DNA of 64,000 nt from Limnoperna fortunei (GCA_944474755.1 OX104113.1:62950074-63014073), one strand, 5' to 3'. Numbered from the stretch's first letter, positions 34,901 to 48,800 are shown. Notes: generated by a model not told the origin, from the sequence alone. Numbers and translations: made by a program.

Positions 34901-35909
34901 TATATAAATTTAATTAGGTCAAATTAAAATTAAAATACATGTATTCAATGGAATATTTAAATGAAAGGTTTTGTTTTAGAGGTGTATACTAAATAATTCT
35001 AGTATCATGTCTAAAATAAATATATTTAATAAATGATTGCATGACGTTAGAGTGATTTAATGTGTATGGTGCTCCGTTACATTCTTATTGTTACTGCTTA
35101 TGACTAAAATAAAATAATAAAGCCTTATTTGTTATTTGTTATATTCAATATTCAATTGGTAGAAATAACCTTTTCAATTACATACATCAATAAAAAGATC
35201 ATATATAAACCCGGGATATAAACACACAAAAACGATTCATCTTTGAAATATTAAAAGATAACATCATTTTAATCCCTGTACATACTGAATAAATCAATAA
35301 TATACCAACATAAATAGTATGGCCGAAATGTCCAGGGCCCATGTCTACTGTAGACGAGATTTACTATGGACGAAAAAAGTATGGCCGAAACGTCCTAAAT
35401 ACCCTTACTTATGGGGGTTTTTAACGTCCTTGACTACCGTAAAACGGTCTCGCACCAACTTACTCCATTGATATTGAATTGCAGTAAATATAGCACAAAA
35501 GGTAAAATACTCAAATGTTATTTTTAACTTTTCAATTTAAAACATAATTAACCACCAAATTTTTACTTATTGTTTAAAATGTGTATTTATTTAAGTTGTT
35601 ATTTGCAATACAAATTCTGACAGTTGCATTTGTGTAAATTTGTTTATTTTTTCTGAAAGCAAGGGAAGTAACTGCATTGTTTAATTATTTTTAGAAATTT
35701 TTTATAACATTTTGTCCCCGATCTAATTCTGACCCATAGTTTGAAAATTATCTTGATTTTGCTAATATAAATTAAAATTTTGGTAGGCTTTTCCTTCATT
35801 GTTTTATTCGTAGCTATGTTTGGCATTCTCAAACAATTATTGTAGGTGTGAAATAAGGATTTAAATTTAGAGAGTCTTAAGAAAATCCAAGATCCTACTA
35901 ACACAATAC

Positions 35910-36170
35910 CTAAAATTCTTCACGTGCGTGTTGTCCAGTGTCAGAATCACCGGAAGCTCTACTCGGAAACCTTTTTGTTTACTTCCGGTTAAATTTGTCC
36001 AGACAATAATCATGACATTTTTATGTAAATCCCTATAGTTTGTAGATTGGAACAACTATATTGTATGTTTCCTTATTGTAGAAGTTAATCAGATTACAGC
36101 TGTCACAAAAATATTATTAGTAAATCATGAAAATATTTATTTGCCAACACACTTCCGGTTTTTCGGGTTG
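35910..36170. promoter_or_regulatory. Candidate ESF1 promoter / 5' UTR exon (possibly bidirectional)
   Basis: On the minus strand, AACCGGAAGTAAAC (~35990) and CTTCCGGTGATT (~35955) are ETS-type sites, and CACGTG (~35922) is an E-box. A further ACTTCCGG occurs on the plus strand at ~36151. ETS and E-box motifs are frequent in promoters of ribosome-biogenesis genes. A good minus-strand donor (TTTAG|gtattg, exon edge 35910) could splice to the AG seven bases before the ESF1 start codon. No ATG occurs in the candidate 5' UTR. GCC1 transcription could start on the other side. All of this is inference. Confidence 0.4.
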
Positions 36171-36359
36171 TTTTTGTTCTTTTCAAAAAGAAAATAAACA
36201 GATGCTTCTATGCAATTCATGTAATAATTTCAGCTCAATGAAATTTAATTTACTATAAATTTTGAGGCACATTCCTTTTTTCTTAATACAAAAGTTAACA
36301 AGTTGACTTAATTTTGACAGCTGTTTCGTAAATTCAGGCAATTAAGTTGAAAATCTGGG

Positions 36360-37130
36360 CAGAATCAAGTTGTCGAGTCGTTTCGCCCTGGGGTAGTTTC
36401 GCACCTGTTAATTAAGTGAGTCGTGTCGCCCTGAATCGTTTCGTCCTCTAAATTAAAAATTTATTGAAACTAATTATCTTTAAACAATAAAAGTGTATTT
36501 TTTTGCAAAATTAGCTTAATTATTCGAACTTAATATGAATGCAGGCGCAGCCTAAAATGCGAGCATCGCACATTGTTCATGTCGTTACTTCAGAGCCCCC
36601 TAACAGTGCCTCTACATTCCATTGATGACGTGACATAATAATGTGTTTGTGACGTCACAAAACTCAATTTCAAATACAGCGTTTCAGATTGAAAAAATTT
36701 GTCTGGCATTTCCTATTGTTGTACAACGGCAACAATAATTCAAAACTTTTTACCAAATTTCAACTGAAATGACAAACCACGTGTCTGCCGTGACACTTCG
36801 AAGCCAAAAATGCAGTCTCGGTTCGAAAAGAACAACTGCTCGCAGCGCCAGTGTTGTGTTAGCCAAGTATTAATAACAATGACACCAAATGTCAACTCGA
36901 GAGTGACTCTAAACCATAAACACTCACCAACAACAGGTGAATCGCCGATATCCAACACAGATCGTCGTCACTCGTCTGCTTACTTCACACCCACCAAATC
37001 GATACCTTTTTCCACTCGTCTACACACAGTGTCACGCACAACGGTATCCTTATTCGGGATCCAGTCCACCTTGGTACATCCAATAACCAACGTATAGAAT
37101 ATACTAGCGTAACGGTACTAGTAACTACGT
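36360..37130. other. Intergenic DNA, less AT-rich, function unknown
   Basis: It holds a repeated phrase (CGTTTCGCCCTG-like at ~36378, ~36427 and ~36438) and an ATG frame at 36810-37097 with no recognisable family. The frame lacks a splice context or homologue and is probably chance or repeat-derived. Confidence 0.35.
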
Positions 37131-37557
37131 GTGTATACACACCACAGTAATTTAAAAAATAAGCACTTTAATTTAGCCGTTTGTAAAAAAAAGGGAAAAT
37201 ACCAATTCATTCCGAGTAGCCCAGGTTTTTTTTTCAATGATCATATTTTGGGTCTCGTGCAACTTGGCAGACTCTGTACATTAGAGAGTTTCGCTTCGCT
37301 CCCATATAAAAATATATTGCCACACACTCAAATTTTGTCCATACTCGAAATATTTTAGTGATTTTCCTTCATCAATAAACAATGAACCCAAGGCTTAATT
37401 AATTTAAATTATCATGCATTTATTGCTCTAACCAAATGACTCCTAAATAATAAAAAATAGTGCTTTTCATCGAAATTAAAGTCCCTTAAACCGACACAAT
37501 TTAAAACTTGATATAAAAATTTCTGTCATGATCACATTCTCTGAGTCCTCATTCCAG

Positions 37558-38138
37558 TAACGTAATAAAACCTCCCATTTCATGTTTATTTTCAACATTT
37601 TTTATCTGATATTGATATGGTTTTTTTTTTTTAGTGAAATGCAAGATTTCATCTTTAAACACATTTTTCGGTGCGTAAATTCAGCAAAAAAATCATGTGG
37701 AATGTTTAAGTTATATTAGATTTCATGGCCAACACCATTTAAATCTATCTAAAGGTTTTTTTTTTGTAGTAACAAATTTTTTATTTGTTACAATAAGGAT
37801 AAATTGTATTCATTCCACCATTAAGTATAACTTGATTCAGTAGTTTTGATTTTAGGTTAAATTCAAAATTTGATCAGCTCCTAGTAAAATTTCGCCTCGA
37901 CATTTCAAACATGGATTATTTGAGGTTAACATAGTTTAATTTATTGAAAACAGGTAAAGTCTTTGTGTTCATGTTAGTTTCATTATATTTCAGATGTTAA
38001 AATTAAATGTACCAAACTTATGAAAAATTTGTGCTTGCAACTGACAGATACAATCTGGCATTTCAAATAATAATAAAAAATCTGAAGACGGATGCAAAGG
38101 ATAAATATAAACATTAAATGGGAGGTTTTATGTTATAG
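37558..38138. mobile_element. MITE-like element, ~580 bp
   Basis: AATAAAACCTCCCATTT at ~37564 is matched in inverse by AAATGGGAGGTTTTAT at ~38116. The similarity continues inward (CATGTTTAT / ATAAACATT). The interior is AT-rich and non-coding. Confidence 0.6.
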
Positions 38139-38582
38139 AACTATCCGAGTCCCGGACACTTGAACATTTGTAATAAAAAGGCTTATATAAAAAATATGTA
38201 TGCATGAGCAGATGACAAATATTTAACAGAATTAACACAAATAGTTATGTTAATTATAATGTCATTTAAATTTAGTTTGGGATTAATAACATAATTGGTT
38301 TAAGTGGTAATGAACAATTAAAATAATAAAATTTAAAATTCAGAATGACATATGTACAGTGTCTGTCTAAAATTTTACAATATAAATTATGGGTTGCTGT
38401 TGTGTCTTCATGTGTTAATGTGGAGATACCACGTTTGAAGGATTCAAGTTCACAAGAGTGTTATTTGTTCCAGTAGTATATCAGTATATTTCAGTCTGTA
38501 ATGGTATTTGGGAAGAAGAAATATTTGTAGAAATCTTCATTTTGTAGGAATTTGCTGAAATTTATGCCCCTCTTCCCCCGTG

Positions 38583-38890
38583 TACGCCTATCAGATTTGT
38601 TTTAACATATTTGACGGAACATATACCAACCCAGAGTTAAATTTATAAAGAAAAATCAATCTGTTTTTAAGACTATTCCATTCTAAAGTTTGAATCATAT
38701 TAGTTACTGCTCCTTGGGAACTATCCTGGTAATCATTAAAGACATCTACTCTAGCCACCTTGTTGATGAGGCACTTTATCAAAGGCTTTAGAAAAATCTT
38801 ATAAAATTATATCAACTTGATTTCCATCTGATAATGAGATATGTTATTGACAATAGGATGTTCCTTCTTGCTGATCATAAAGTAGTCATT
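38583..38890 (-). pseudogene. LINE reverse transcriptase fragment, degraded
   Basis: The minus strand encodes FSKAFDKVPHQ (~38795-38765), a core LINE RT motif. After a deletion it reads VTNMIQTLEWNSLKNR and FLYKFNSGLVYVPSNM, the conserved segment shortly after the RT domain in Jockey/CR1-type LINEs. Frames change and stops occur, so this is a dead, internally deleted copy. Confidence 0.7.
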
Positions 38891-39737
38891 ATCAAAAGTT
38901 TTGGTGACATTATTGGTCCATTAATATGACGGACTTCAATTGGCCGACCAACATTTTTATCTGATCTAAAGAACTACGTTTTCAAAATTTTATTTAATCC
39001 ATTGATTTTATAATCAATATCAAGTTAATATTTAATGTCATAATTGTAGATAAAAAGTGGTATAAATTTCTTATTGGAATGCAAAATTGATTGAGATTGA
39101 AAGACCCTTTGTGCTTGAAAACATAAACCTTTTATCAATAAAACAGACCATTTAAAATAGAAACAGCAAATTACTAAAAATAGGAAGATAGGATACTTTG
39201 TTTTTGATTTACTGTTATCTAGAAATTTGATACACATGTAATATCATCAAATCCAAAATTCTGCATGAGAAATTATATCAGAATTACAAGATTATATTAC
39301 CTCAGCCACAGTCCACGATTAAATTTTAAGTGACCTCTGACAAACCTTGGAACGACTGATATAAGATAAAAAAAGATTACCTAGCTTTATCCCAGAAAGA
39401 AAATTTTGAAATATTTAATAGGGACAATTTGAACTTAATGGATTTGTAATAAGATGTTTAAATTAAAGTGATGAACTGCGTATGAGAAACAATCCCCACT
39501 TCAAGACTCAATCGTAAATAATAAATGTGACATGTAATATAAGTACAAATGTATAGTTTTGCATCACAATAAGCAGCTTTGTTGGTGTATTGTAATGACA
39601 GTTTTTTCTTTGCTTGTTTGAGAACAACTGAAGTATACAATTGTGTATTTTCAAATAAAATATGTTGTGAATACCATTATAAAGCTCTTCCTTGACGTAT
39701 GTTATTATTTTATATTTTATTTAATTACAGATTTAAA

Positions 39738-39746
39738 ATGGGCTGA
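39738..39746 (+). promoter_or_regulatory. Minimal upstream ORF (ATG-GGC-TGA) in GCC1 leader
   Basis: Eight bases after the exon acceptor an ATG opens a two-codon frame that stops 11 bases before the GCC1 start. It lies in the exon that carries the start codon, so it would be in the mature mRNA if the 3' splice site at 39730 is used. Such a short uORF may lower initiation at the first GCC1 ATG and favour the second (39767). Confidence 0.45.
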
Positions 39747-39757
39747 AACATACACGT

Positions 39758-39851
39758 ATGTATAGAATGGATCGAGCTACAAGATCAGAACTTGTAAAAA
39801 CAGTAGAAGCTCAGAGGGAAAAGTTACAAAAATATGAAACAAAACTTAGAG
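39758..39851 (+). CDS. GCC1: GCC1 coding exon 1 (start codon)
   Basis: It encodes MYRMDRATRSELVKTVEAQR and then EKLQKYETKLR, comparable to the vertebrate ETQKKQLLQYQARLK stretch. The exon itself starts at 39731 after tttaattacag; the donor is gtacag; it ends in phase 1. The glycine-rich vertebrate N-terminus is absent. Confidence 0.92.
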
Positions 39852-42800
39852 GTACAGATTTGATTTTGAATAAAATATATACATGTAATGTACAGTAATG
39901 ATAATTATTGTCTCGCCTGCGACGAAAGTCGCTGGAGGCGAGACATATGAATGGGAATCCGGCGACGGCGGCGGCGTAAACACTTGACATCTTGCTTCAT
40001 ATCTTTGTAAGCCCAAGCCCTAGGTCCATCAAATTTGGTCCAGAGGTAGCTTATGATGAGTACTTGCCAGTCAGTTACCTGTCACCTGACCTTGACCTCA
40101 ATTTCACGGTCCAGCGACTACGTTAAAGGTTTTGGGTTACGACAGTTCCTCTGTAACTACGCATGGTAGGATGACAATATTTGGTGTATAGGTTGCTGAT
40201 GACTAGTACATGACTGTCTGGTAGGTGTCACCCGACCTTGACCTCAATTTCACGGTCCAGCGACTACGTTAAAAGTTTTTGGGTTACGACCGTTCCTCTG
40301 TAACTACGCATGGTAGGATGACAATATTTGGTGTATAGGTTGCTGATGACTAGTACATGACTGTCTGGTAGGTGTCACCTGACCTTGACCTCAATTTCAC
40401 GGTCCAGCGACTACGTTAAAGTTTTTGGGTTACGACAGTTCCTCTGTAACTACACATGGTAGGATGACAATATTTGGTGTATAGGTTGCTGATGACCAGT
40501 ACATCACTGTCTGGTAGGTGTCACCTGACCTTGACCTCAATTTCATGGTCCAGCGACTACGTTAAAGTTTTTGGGTTACGACTGTTCCCCTGTAACTATG
40601 CAGGGTATGGTGACAATATTTTGTATACAGGCCGCTGCTGATATTTAATGCTATTTACGTAATGCTTATGACGAAATTTATTTTCGTTACTGATGCGGAA
40701 TTCAGGCGAGACGTTTTTCTGTGTCCACACTTGTATACAAGATATATACTGGTACATTATTCACTTTTATTGATACTTACCTGGCTGTTACAAGAAAATC
40801 ATGAATATATATATATATATGGAAAAAATTCAACCCACCTTAAATATAACGGAAAAAATTAATATAACCTGTAACACAAATTAAATATGGATATCAAAAT
40901 ATGTAACGGCAGTATATTAAAGAAAATATCTTGATTAAATAGGGAAGAGATTGGAAAAAATTATTGAAAGTATGTGAAATGTGGTACAATATTAGCTACA
41001 AAAATGTAGCACCTTTAACGAGTTTTGATCTCGACAGAGCTACAAACAGATGCCATTACTCGTAATGGAGCTAACACACTATTGGTTTTATAAATATGCT
41101 TGCTATTCAATAATTAAACTGCTTTCTTGGTTTAATAAATCATTTTTCCCTCTCCTCATTCGGTTGACATTTCTATAATGATAAATTAATTAATTTTAAC
41201 ACTATTGGAATCATCCATTGTTGACAAAATCAAAATGTGGATGTGTGTGATTTCTGAATGAATTTTGGTAAAAAATGGTATTCTGGATGGTACAATTAAT
41301 AACTTAAATAAATTTATTTAAGATACACTGTACATTTAACATTGAAATGTTTTCAACCCATGAACTATAATAGTAACACTTAAATTGAATAAATTATTCT
41401 GATTTCAGAATGGACATGCTGTTTCAGTTGACTTATTATTAAACTTCAAGCATGTATAATCATTGAAAAAACCCATTAACATTTAGGTCCACTACTTTTT
41501 ATAAATCAAAAGTATAGTGGACACAGTCACATTGGTGGGACATCCACTGTCGATGTTTAGAAAAATCAAAAACCACTTTTCCTATAGTGTATAGGAGCTT
41601 GGAATAATGTGCATTTGGACAGTTTCCATGACATGCAAAAGGGGCCTCGGTGGACTAGTAGTGGAAATAGTTGGTCTACTATTGATCAGATGCTCTGTCA
41701 AACTGAGATTGCAGGTTCATTCTCACTGCAGGCAGGGTGTACTAGACTTCAATCTTACTTGACAAGAATAGCCAATTTTCTCCATGATATAGCTGAAAAA
41801 TTGTTTAAAGTGGCATTAAACAATATTCAAACAAACAAACAATGACATGCTAAAACAAGGGAATAAAAAGTATCTTTATTTTATTACTTTTAAAAAATAG
41901 ATTTTTCATTATTTGTAGATGTTGTTCAGGCTTATAAAGGTGTGATAAAAGAAAAAGAGGCTCTAGAGGCAAGCATTAAGGCTTTAACAACTACAAAGCA
42001 TAGAGATGGAAGTAAAACGGAAGACAACAAACGTACACCTCAAGACCCACTGAATGCAAATCAAGAGGTACGTTTGTCAGAAATAGAGAACTACTTTCTT
42101 GTATGACGTTTGTGAGCTAAATTTATATAAAATGCTGTACACTATCATAGGAATATATTTTCAATTTGAAGTTAATCTTCTTTAGGTAAAAGTAGTGACA
42201 AATATATACTAGTACACTCGAATTTCGGCGATGAAAGTCTGTCGGTTTAACAGGCGTTAATTTCGTTGAAACGCACTATATTTTATAATTTAGGAGTCAG
42301 TTGGCTTGAGCAATAAATGCATGATATTTTGAAAGTAATTTAGCTTGGGTTCATTGTTTACATTGCTGATTGAACGAAATTCGAGTGCGAGACCATATAT
42401 AGCCAGATATTTGAAAGAATACGGAGCTACATGTAGAATTGAAATAAACAATGCTCACCTTTAAAATAACACCTTTATTTCATAATTTGATCTCTCTAAA
42501 GATGGTAAGCAGAATGAAGAAAATAAAATATGAACAGTAGAGTTAAGGTTGAAGTTAAATTTTCCACTCATTCTGGTGTAGAACCTAACAGTATTTGTGG
42601 AAAAAATGAAAATAATTCGTGTACATGTAGCAGATTATTGTTACACAAACATAAAAAAGTATGAAAGTGATATGTGCGTGTTTATGGTACTAGTATGCAC
42701 AAATTAGTGGAATGCTTAATACCAATATTATTAAAATTATTATGATGGGGAACAACCACATACTAACATTTAAGAGTTTTCAAAATTGTTATGCATACAC

Positions 42801-45800
42801 TTTTTCAAATAGGAACCAACTTTAGCACTGTTGTTTTCTTCAGAGGTGAGTTAACATAACTCTGCTGCTTTTTCTTTTCTTCTAACACAGTTTTAAATAT
42901 GACAAAATTAGTGTCATTTTAAAACTTTTTTGTGGTTTAAAAAATGATTTTTTTAATAAAAATTGAAATTTACATAGTGTTTAGTTTTATGCATATACTT
43001 GCACCGAAAGATTTGAAAATCTTAAGTACAGAACAATACAAAATTCTTCTGTTATTTGTGTCGCATAAAGACACTTCAGTGACCTTAAAATGATGTTATT
43101 ATTGTTAGACTTCTTAAAATTGATTTTAGATTGTGTCAGTAGTCTTAAAAAAATGCTTAATAAATGATCTATAAAATGGAAACAGATGCACAGTGCAAAA
43201 TTCCTTGTCCAGTCTTCATGCTTATGGTGGTTGTACAAACATTCGATTATAACAGCTTATATGTAGTTGTAAACAAAGACTTAAAGTGATTCGTATAATT
43301 TTACACTTCTTCATTCATAAAAGTACATGAACATTTCTAGTTTTACTTAAGTCTTGCATACAGTTTGTCATTTTTTCATCTTCCATAATCATGTAAAATA
43401 CAATATCACAGTAGATACAAAATTTACTTCCTAGTAGGTTTGTAACGTTTTAAAAAAAGTTAAAATAGCATAGAAAAAACAGTGACCTTTTTTTAGAAAG
43501 AAAATTGATTATGTTGTGTAAATTGTAATTGCTCTTTTAAAAGGATAATGCCAACTCGGATGAGTCAGGTGACCCGGGATCTCTGCAGGATCAGATACAA
43601 ACCCTTACCTCATCACTCTTTACCCTGACACAGGAAAAGTCTAAAGTAGAGGCTAGTTACGTAGCTGATAAGAAGAGACTCTTGGTAGGAAAATAAGTAC
43701 CAACAATATGTAGATAAAATTTGAGAAATTCTGTATTAAGGCTGCATAGATTTATCACAAATGTGAATACACACACCATATGTATTAATGTATCTAGTTA
43801 ACCATTTGGTTTATTCCTTTTATTATATCAGTTATCAATATGCATATGGAACATTCTAGTTTAGAGATACAGTTATAAAAATCTGTGACATGGGATCTAT
43901 GACTTTTCTAATTCAATTGTCACAATATAGTACACTTGTTGAATACACACACCATATGTATTAATGTATCTAGTTAACCATTTGGTTTATTCCTTTTATT
44001 ATATCGTTACTAATATGCATATGGAACATTCTAGTTTAGAGATACAGTTATAAAAATCTGTGACATGGGATCTATGACTTTTCTAATTCAATGTCACAAT
44101 ATAGTACACTTGTTATGTGTCCATACATTTGTACATTTACTGAATCTAAATATATAATACCATATAGTGGATTTGGCTTAATGGTCTAAGGTGGATTGAT
44201 ACCATAGTGTCGTAATGGTGTTACTTTAATTAATTGATTAATTTTCCCCACATGTTTAAAGATTTCAAAATTTGTTTCTGTGCATTTTCAAATATATTCT
44301 AAACTTTTTGGAAAAGGAGAAGTCTTAAAAATGACAAAAGCAGTTTAGATAAAACTCGTATATAATATACCTTAAATGTTTGTTAGACTTCCCTGTGAAG
44401 ATTCTGAAAAACATATATTATGCATCCATGTATTCATGTACATAGTTAGTTATACTTTGGAAGGCGAACCATTTTATTTTTGTGTCATGTAATTCAGTGT
44501 AGTTATAGTTATAACAATAATGTAACAGACATAGTTTTTATTTTAGGCAGAAAATGAAGAATTATTAGAAAAGCTTAAAGAAGAACAAAAAAAGTCATCA
44601 CAGAAAGTCCAGCATTTAGAAGAACAACATCAAGAGGTATTAAATTAAGCCTTTCTCAGTTTTTGTTTCTTTATTTTTACAACCTTTAAGTCTGAAATCC
44701 TGATAGTAGCCGCATATCTAAGTCAGTAATTGTTTTTTACATGAATAAAATCAATCAATAAATGAATCGGATAGTGATTGGATGATTGAGATTAAGAAAG
44801 CTGTTCTAATTTGCTAGCGAACAATTGTACTTTTCAATCTATATTTAAGGTAAAACAAGTAAACAATGGATTCTGATTGATCACTTGTAGTCTATTTTTG
44901 GAATGAAACTGTGCAGCAGAGAAAAAAATCTTATTTTAGTACTGTTGGGATTTATCATGAAAGTAGTTTTCAGACAGCCCAAAAACATCCGAAATCCTAT
45001 TCATATAATAATATCGCTTATCTACTGTTTTTAGTAGATTATGCATCTAAATCTTATTATAAATCAAAACAAATTGCATTTCAAATGCAAAGGAATAAGG
45101 GTTCAGGATAGACAATCTTAAAGTTTCTCCGCCATGTCTCCCTCAGCTGTGGATAGGTGGAGAAATGCAGTATTCATCTAATCTGTTGTAGACTACAAAG
45201 TTACTTCTTCTAACGAATTTTAGTTTTCTGTTGTAGATGACTGGAAGTTTGTACTTTAAATGTAAAATTACTGTTTTTCATAACAGTCTTCATGGGTTAT
45301 ATATAGATAGTAGATATTTAAACATTTCAAGATAAATTTTCTCACAGGAATGGAATTTTCTTTTACTTATAATTGAGGCTTTATGCTTGACTTCAAATCT
45401 AAACCTTGGTATCAGAGAACACCACATAAAAAAAGAGTTTTTTGACTTCTACAACAGAAGATTATATTCAAACACAATTTATTTTTAATGTACAAGGTTA
45501 TAATAATTGACATTGGGAAAGCTGGAAAATTAATGTTCTTCTTTTTGTATTTATTCAGTACTTTTAACATTTCCATAAATCTTCTTAGTTAGCGTTTTCT
45601 AGTTATTATCATCCCAAATGAGATATGATATGTGTTAATGAAAGCATTTTTTCCTAGAAACTACAATAATATACAAGGCTCACCACACTGGGCGAAGTGG
45701 GGAACAAAGTCTGGGACCTTAAGTCGCCATATGGGGCCTCAAAAGAGAAGTCGAAGTCGCCCTGTTATTTCAATTAAGTCGCTTAATGGTTCACAGAAGA

Positions 45801-48800
45801 TACTTGTATGCATGCATCTGGTACAAATAATTCAGCCAGACAACCAATTTATCAGTAAATTTGTAATTCCACAAAAAAAAACAGCAAACAATATGCGTAT
45901 TTAACATTTTTTTCAAAGGATTTTAGTCTTTCAAATGTATTATGCCCCATTTGTTTATTTACCAGATGCTACTAATTACCAAAAGTGAACAAAAAAGAAA
46001 AGTAAAGTACAACTACCCATAATAAAAATTGTAATTTTTCTGATAAACAAACACTTTTAATTGGTTTCAAACTTCAGTCCTATCAGTGTATTGTATTTTA
46101 AAAATTTTCTTTGATAAATAATTGAGCTGCACTTGAAAGAATAAAGATGTATAGTAATTATTGACATCATGATAAGTTCTGTAGATGGGTGTCCCATGAA
46201 GCAGTTTGAATCAGCACAACTTTGTCCAAGTGGAAGTGTGCTGAACAGAAGAATTATTTATCGATTTAATGTAATGTTATTCTATCTATCTTCTTTGGAA
46301 ATTTTGCTCAGATAAACATGGCATGTTCATAACAAACTGTTAGGAATATTATGATGTAAACAAGAACTTCATGAATGATGTTTACAATGTATGTCTACAC
46401 CTCTACAAATATTTTGAGTTGATCTATTTTTATTTGTGAATACCTTGTATGGTAACAAGTACTGAAATAGATAGAAAAATAGTCCCTATATCTGGTGCTT
46501 TTTTTCATTGATTAATGATAAAGTTTATGTGGAGTTTGATATTGCATACCATGAATAATAATGAAAAGGAAAGAAAAAAACTGAATCTAAGTGTGTTATG
46601 GTTTATAAACACACAAAAAATAATCCTGTAAATCCACAATTATAAAAAATGGATGTAAATAATGAAAAATATATGTAACTACTGCGAAATTAATTATTTG
46701 TACAGTCCCTTGACTTCTCCCTAGTGTCCCTAAAGTCTCCCTATCAGGGCCTCACTACTTTTTGTGTGGCTGCCAGGGAGAAATCACTTCTCCCTATATT
46801 TTTAGATCCCTGAATATAGCTCATTGTTTATCATAGCGGAGACACAAAGAGATCCTATTACTAATTATGAAGCAGCCCAAAAGTGCTTCACAAGGAGGCG
46901 GGGGTGGGAGGGCATATTCATATTATCTGCTATTGTACTGTTTCCATCATTTATACTTTTTATGTTTTCACCATTTAAATTAGATTTCTACAACTCATTA
47001 TTTTTAACATTTAATACATAATCATGTCATTGTTGACAACATTTAATTTCGGAAATTACTGAATTGATTCATTTAAAAAAATTACATTTCTAGTCATTTT
47101 AGTTATATTCATTGCACTATCCAGAATATCATTTTTATCTATATGATTCTGAAATGATACACTTGAGATAAAAAAGGAGCTATAATATTATAGCTATTTG
47201 AATACATTTGTGTTCTGTATAAAGTTATGTTATAATATAAGCTTTTGCTTACAAATTATCATTTCAGCTTAAAGCGAAAGTTATAATTCAGCAGAAAGAC
47301 AGAGAGAAGGAACAGACAGACCATGCTGTGATGATAAGAGAACTGCAGAAGTTACTTGCTGCAGAGAGGATCATCAAGGAACAATTTGAAAGTCAGGTAC
47401 ACTGACCTATACATAGGTTCAGTCACACTACACAGCATAGCGTTAACGGACGCCAAATGCAAAGAAAAATGCGGCTGAAAGTTATCAGGTGATGAAAAGC
47501 ATTTCCCGCTGCTGCTGCTCGGTGCTCTCATGATCGCTGTACGGGGCGCATAAAACGGGCAAAACGCACAATGACCGAACGATCAACGCACATATACTGG
47601 ATGAACGACGTACAGTTAACGGACTTCAACGTACTAGTAACGGATTTGTACCGCACAAAACGTACACGCAGCGCATGAAGAACTGACAAAACATTCTTTG
47701 AACTTTTGACTCGTTTAACTTACGTTACTTCCGCTGCATGTCCGTTAGTAGTCCGGCCATAAATCAGGTCCACCGGGCAAGAACGGACTCGATCCGGACA
47801 AGTACAGAATAAGGAACATACGAGTAATGAACAAAACGCATACCAGCCCATGGTTATCGTACATCTGACGGACAACTTTATCTGGTGCTGTACGTTCCAA
47901 ATTTTGAACATGTTCATAACTTTCCACCGAACGGAACGAACACCGCTGGACATTGCCGGACAAGAAGCGCAAACGCCGCATGATAAATGAAAAAAAAACC
48001 CATGCGAACTGACATGGACGGATTGAAAATTTTGTTATGCGTTGGACGTCCGTTAACGCTATACGGTGTAGTGTGACTGAAGCTTATGTAATACAAGATG
48101 TACTTTTGTTGGACCTACTTTTTGACATGATAATGAATGTTGTAACCAATGATTCTATACCAGAGCGATGGTGACTCTCATTCTATGAATAAAATGTGAC
48201 ATCATACTGCCTGTGACGTTATTTTATGTCAAAATGCTTTGTTGAATATTAAATTTTTAAATTTTATGTAAGAAGGTTTGTTATACCCTTCTTATACTAC
48301 TTAATTTTAGATAAACTTATTACATACATTTAAGTGAAGGTTGCATACATTCTGCATCACAACTCGACACTATTCGACACTATTCGTCTCATAGTGATAC
48401 CAATGTACACAACTGTCTCGACGTGATACAGGTAGTTGTACCTACACATAATGTATGTAATGTATATCTATCACACTAAGCCAGTTATTGTAAAATAGGA
48501 AAAATACATATTTCAACTTAGAAGTCTTAATAAGCTATACCAATATTATCACGGGGTAAATTTAAAGTGAATGGTGATAATGAATGAGGTTTATGTTTTA
48601 GTTGGAGGATGCTACTTCTGTTTTAAAAGAAAAAGAAAAGTTGGTTCCAAATATATCAGAGGTCTATGAGAAAAGGCTTCAAGATTTGTCTGCTGAACTG
48701 CAGAGAACCAATGACAAATTGAAAGAAGCAATGGTGAAGGCAGATCAGCCAAGTCCTCAGTATCTAGAACTTCAAAAACAAATGGAAGATTTGAAGGTAC

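Larger units (their letters stand above)
33272..35399 (+). mobile_element. MULE-like element, 2.1 kb, with a nested insertion
   Basis: The left end TTTAGGGACACCTCGGCCAT and right end ATGGCCGAAACGTCCTAAA are inverted. Further TCGGCCAT and CGTCCATAG motifs repeat in both arms, giving arms of ~75 bp. The flanks tacttactta and tacccttactta are similar. Interior exon-like remnants (33463-33527, 33662-33708) read like the C-terminus of a MULE transposase. A TA-flanked element (33939-34900) is inserted inside. The class follows from the transposase remnant and long arms. Confidence 0.65.

Noticed and set aside
36810..37097. 95-codon plus-strand ATG frame between ESF1 and GCC1
   Set aside because: No family resemblance, no splice or promoter context, and Ser/Thr-rich composition typical of a chance frame in less AT-rich repeat DNA.
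47720..48096. Overlapping minus-strand frames with several Cys (60-78 codons)
   Set aside because: They lie entirely in a MITE with 33-bp inverted ends, and two frames are open over the same bases.
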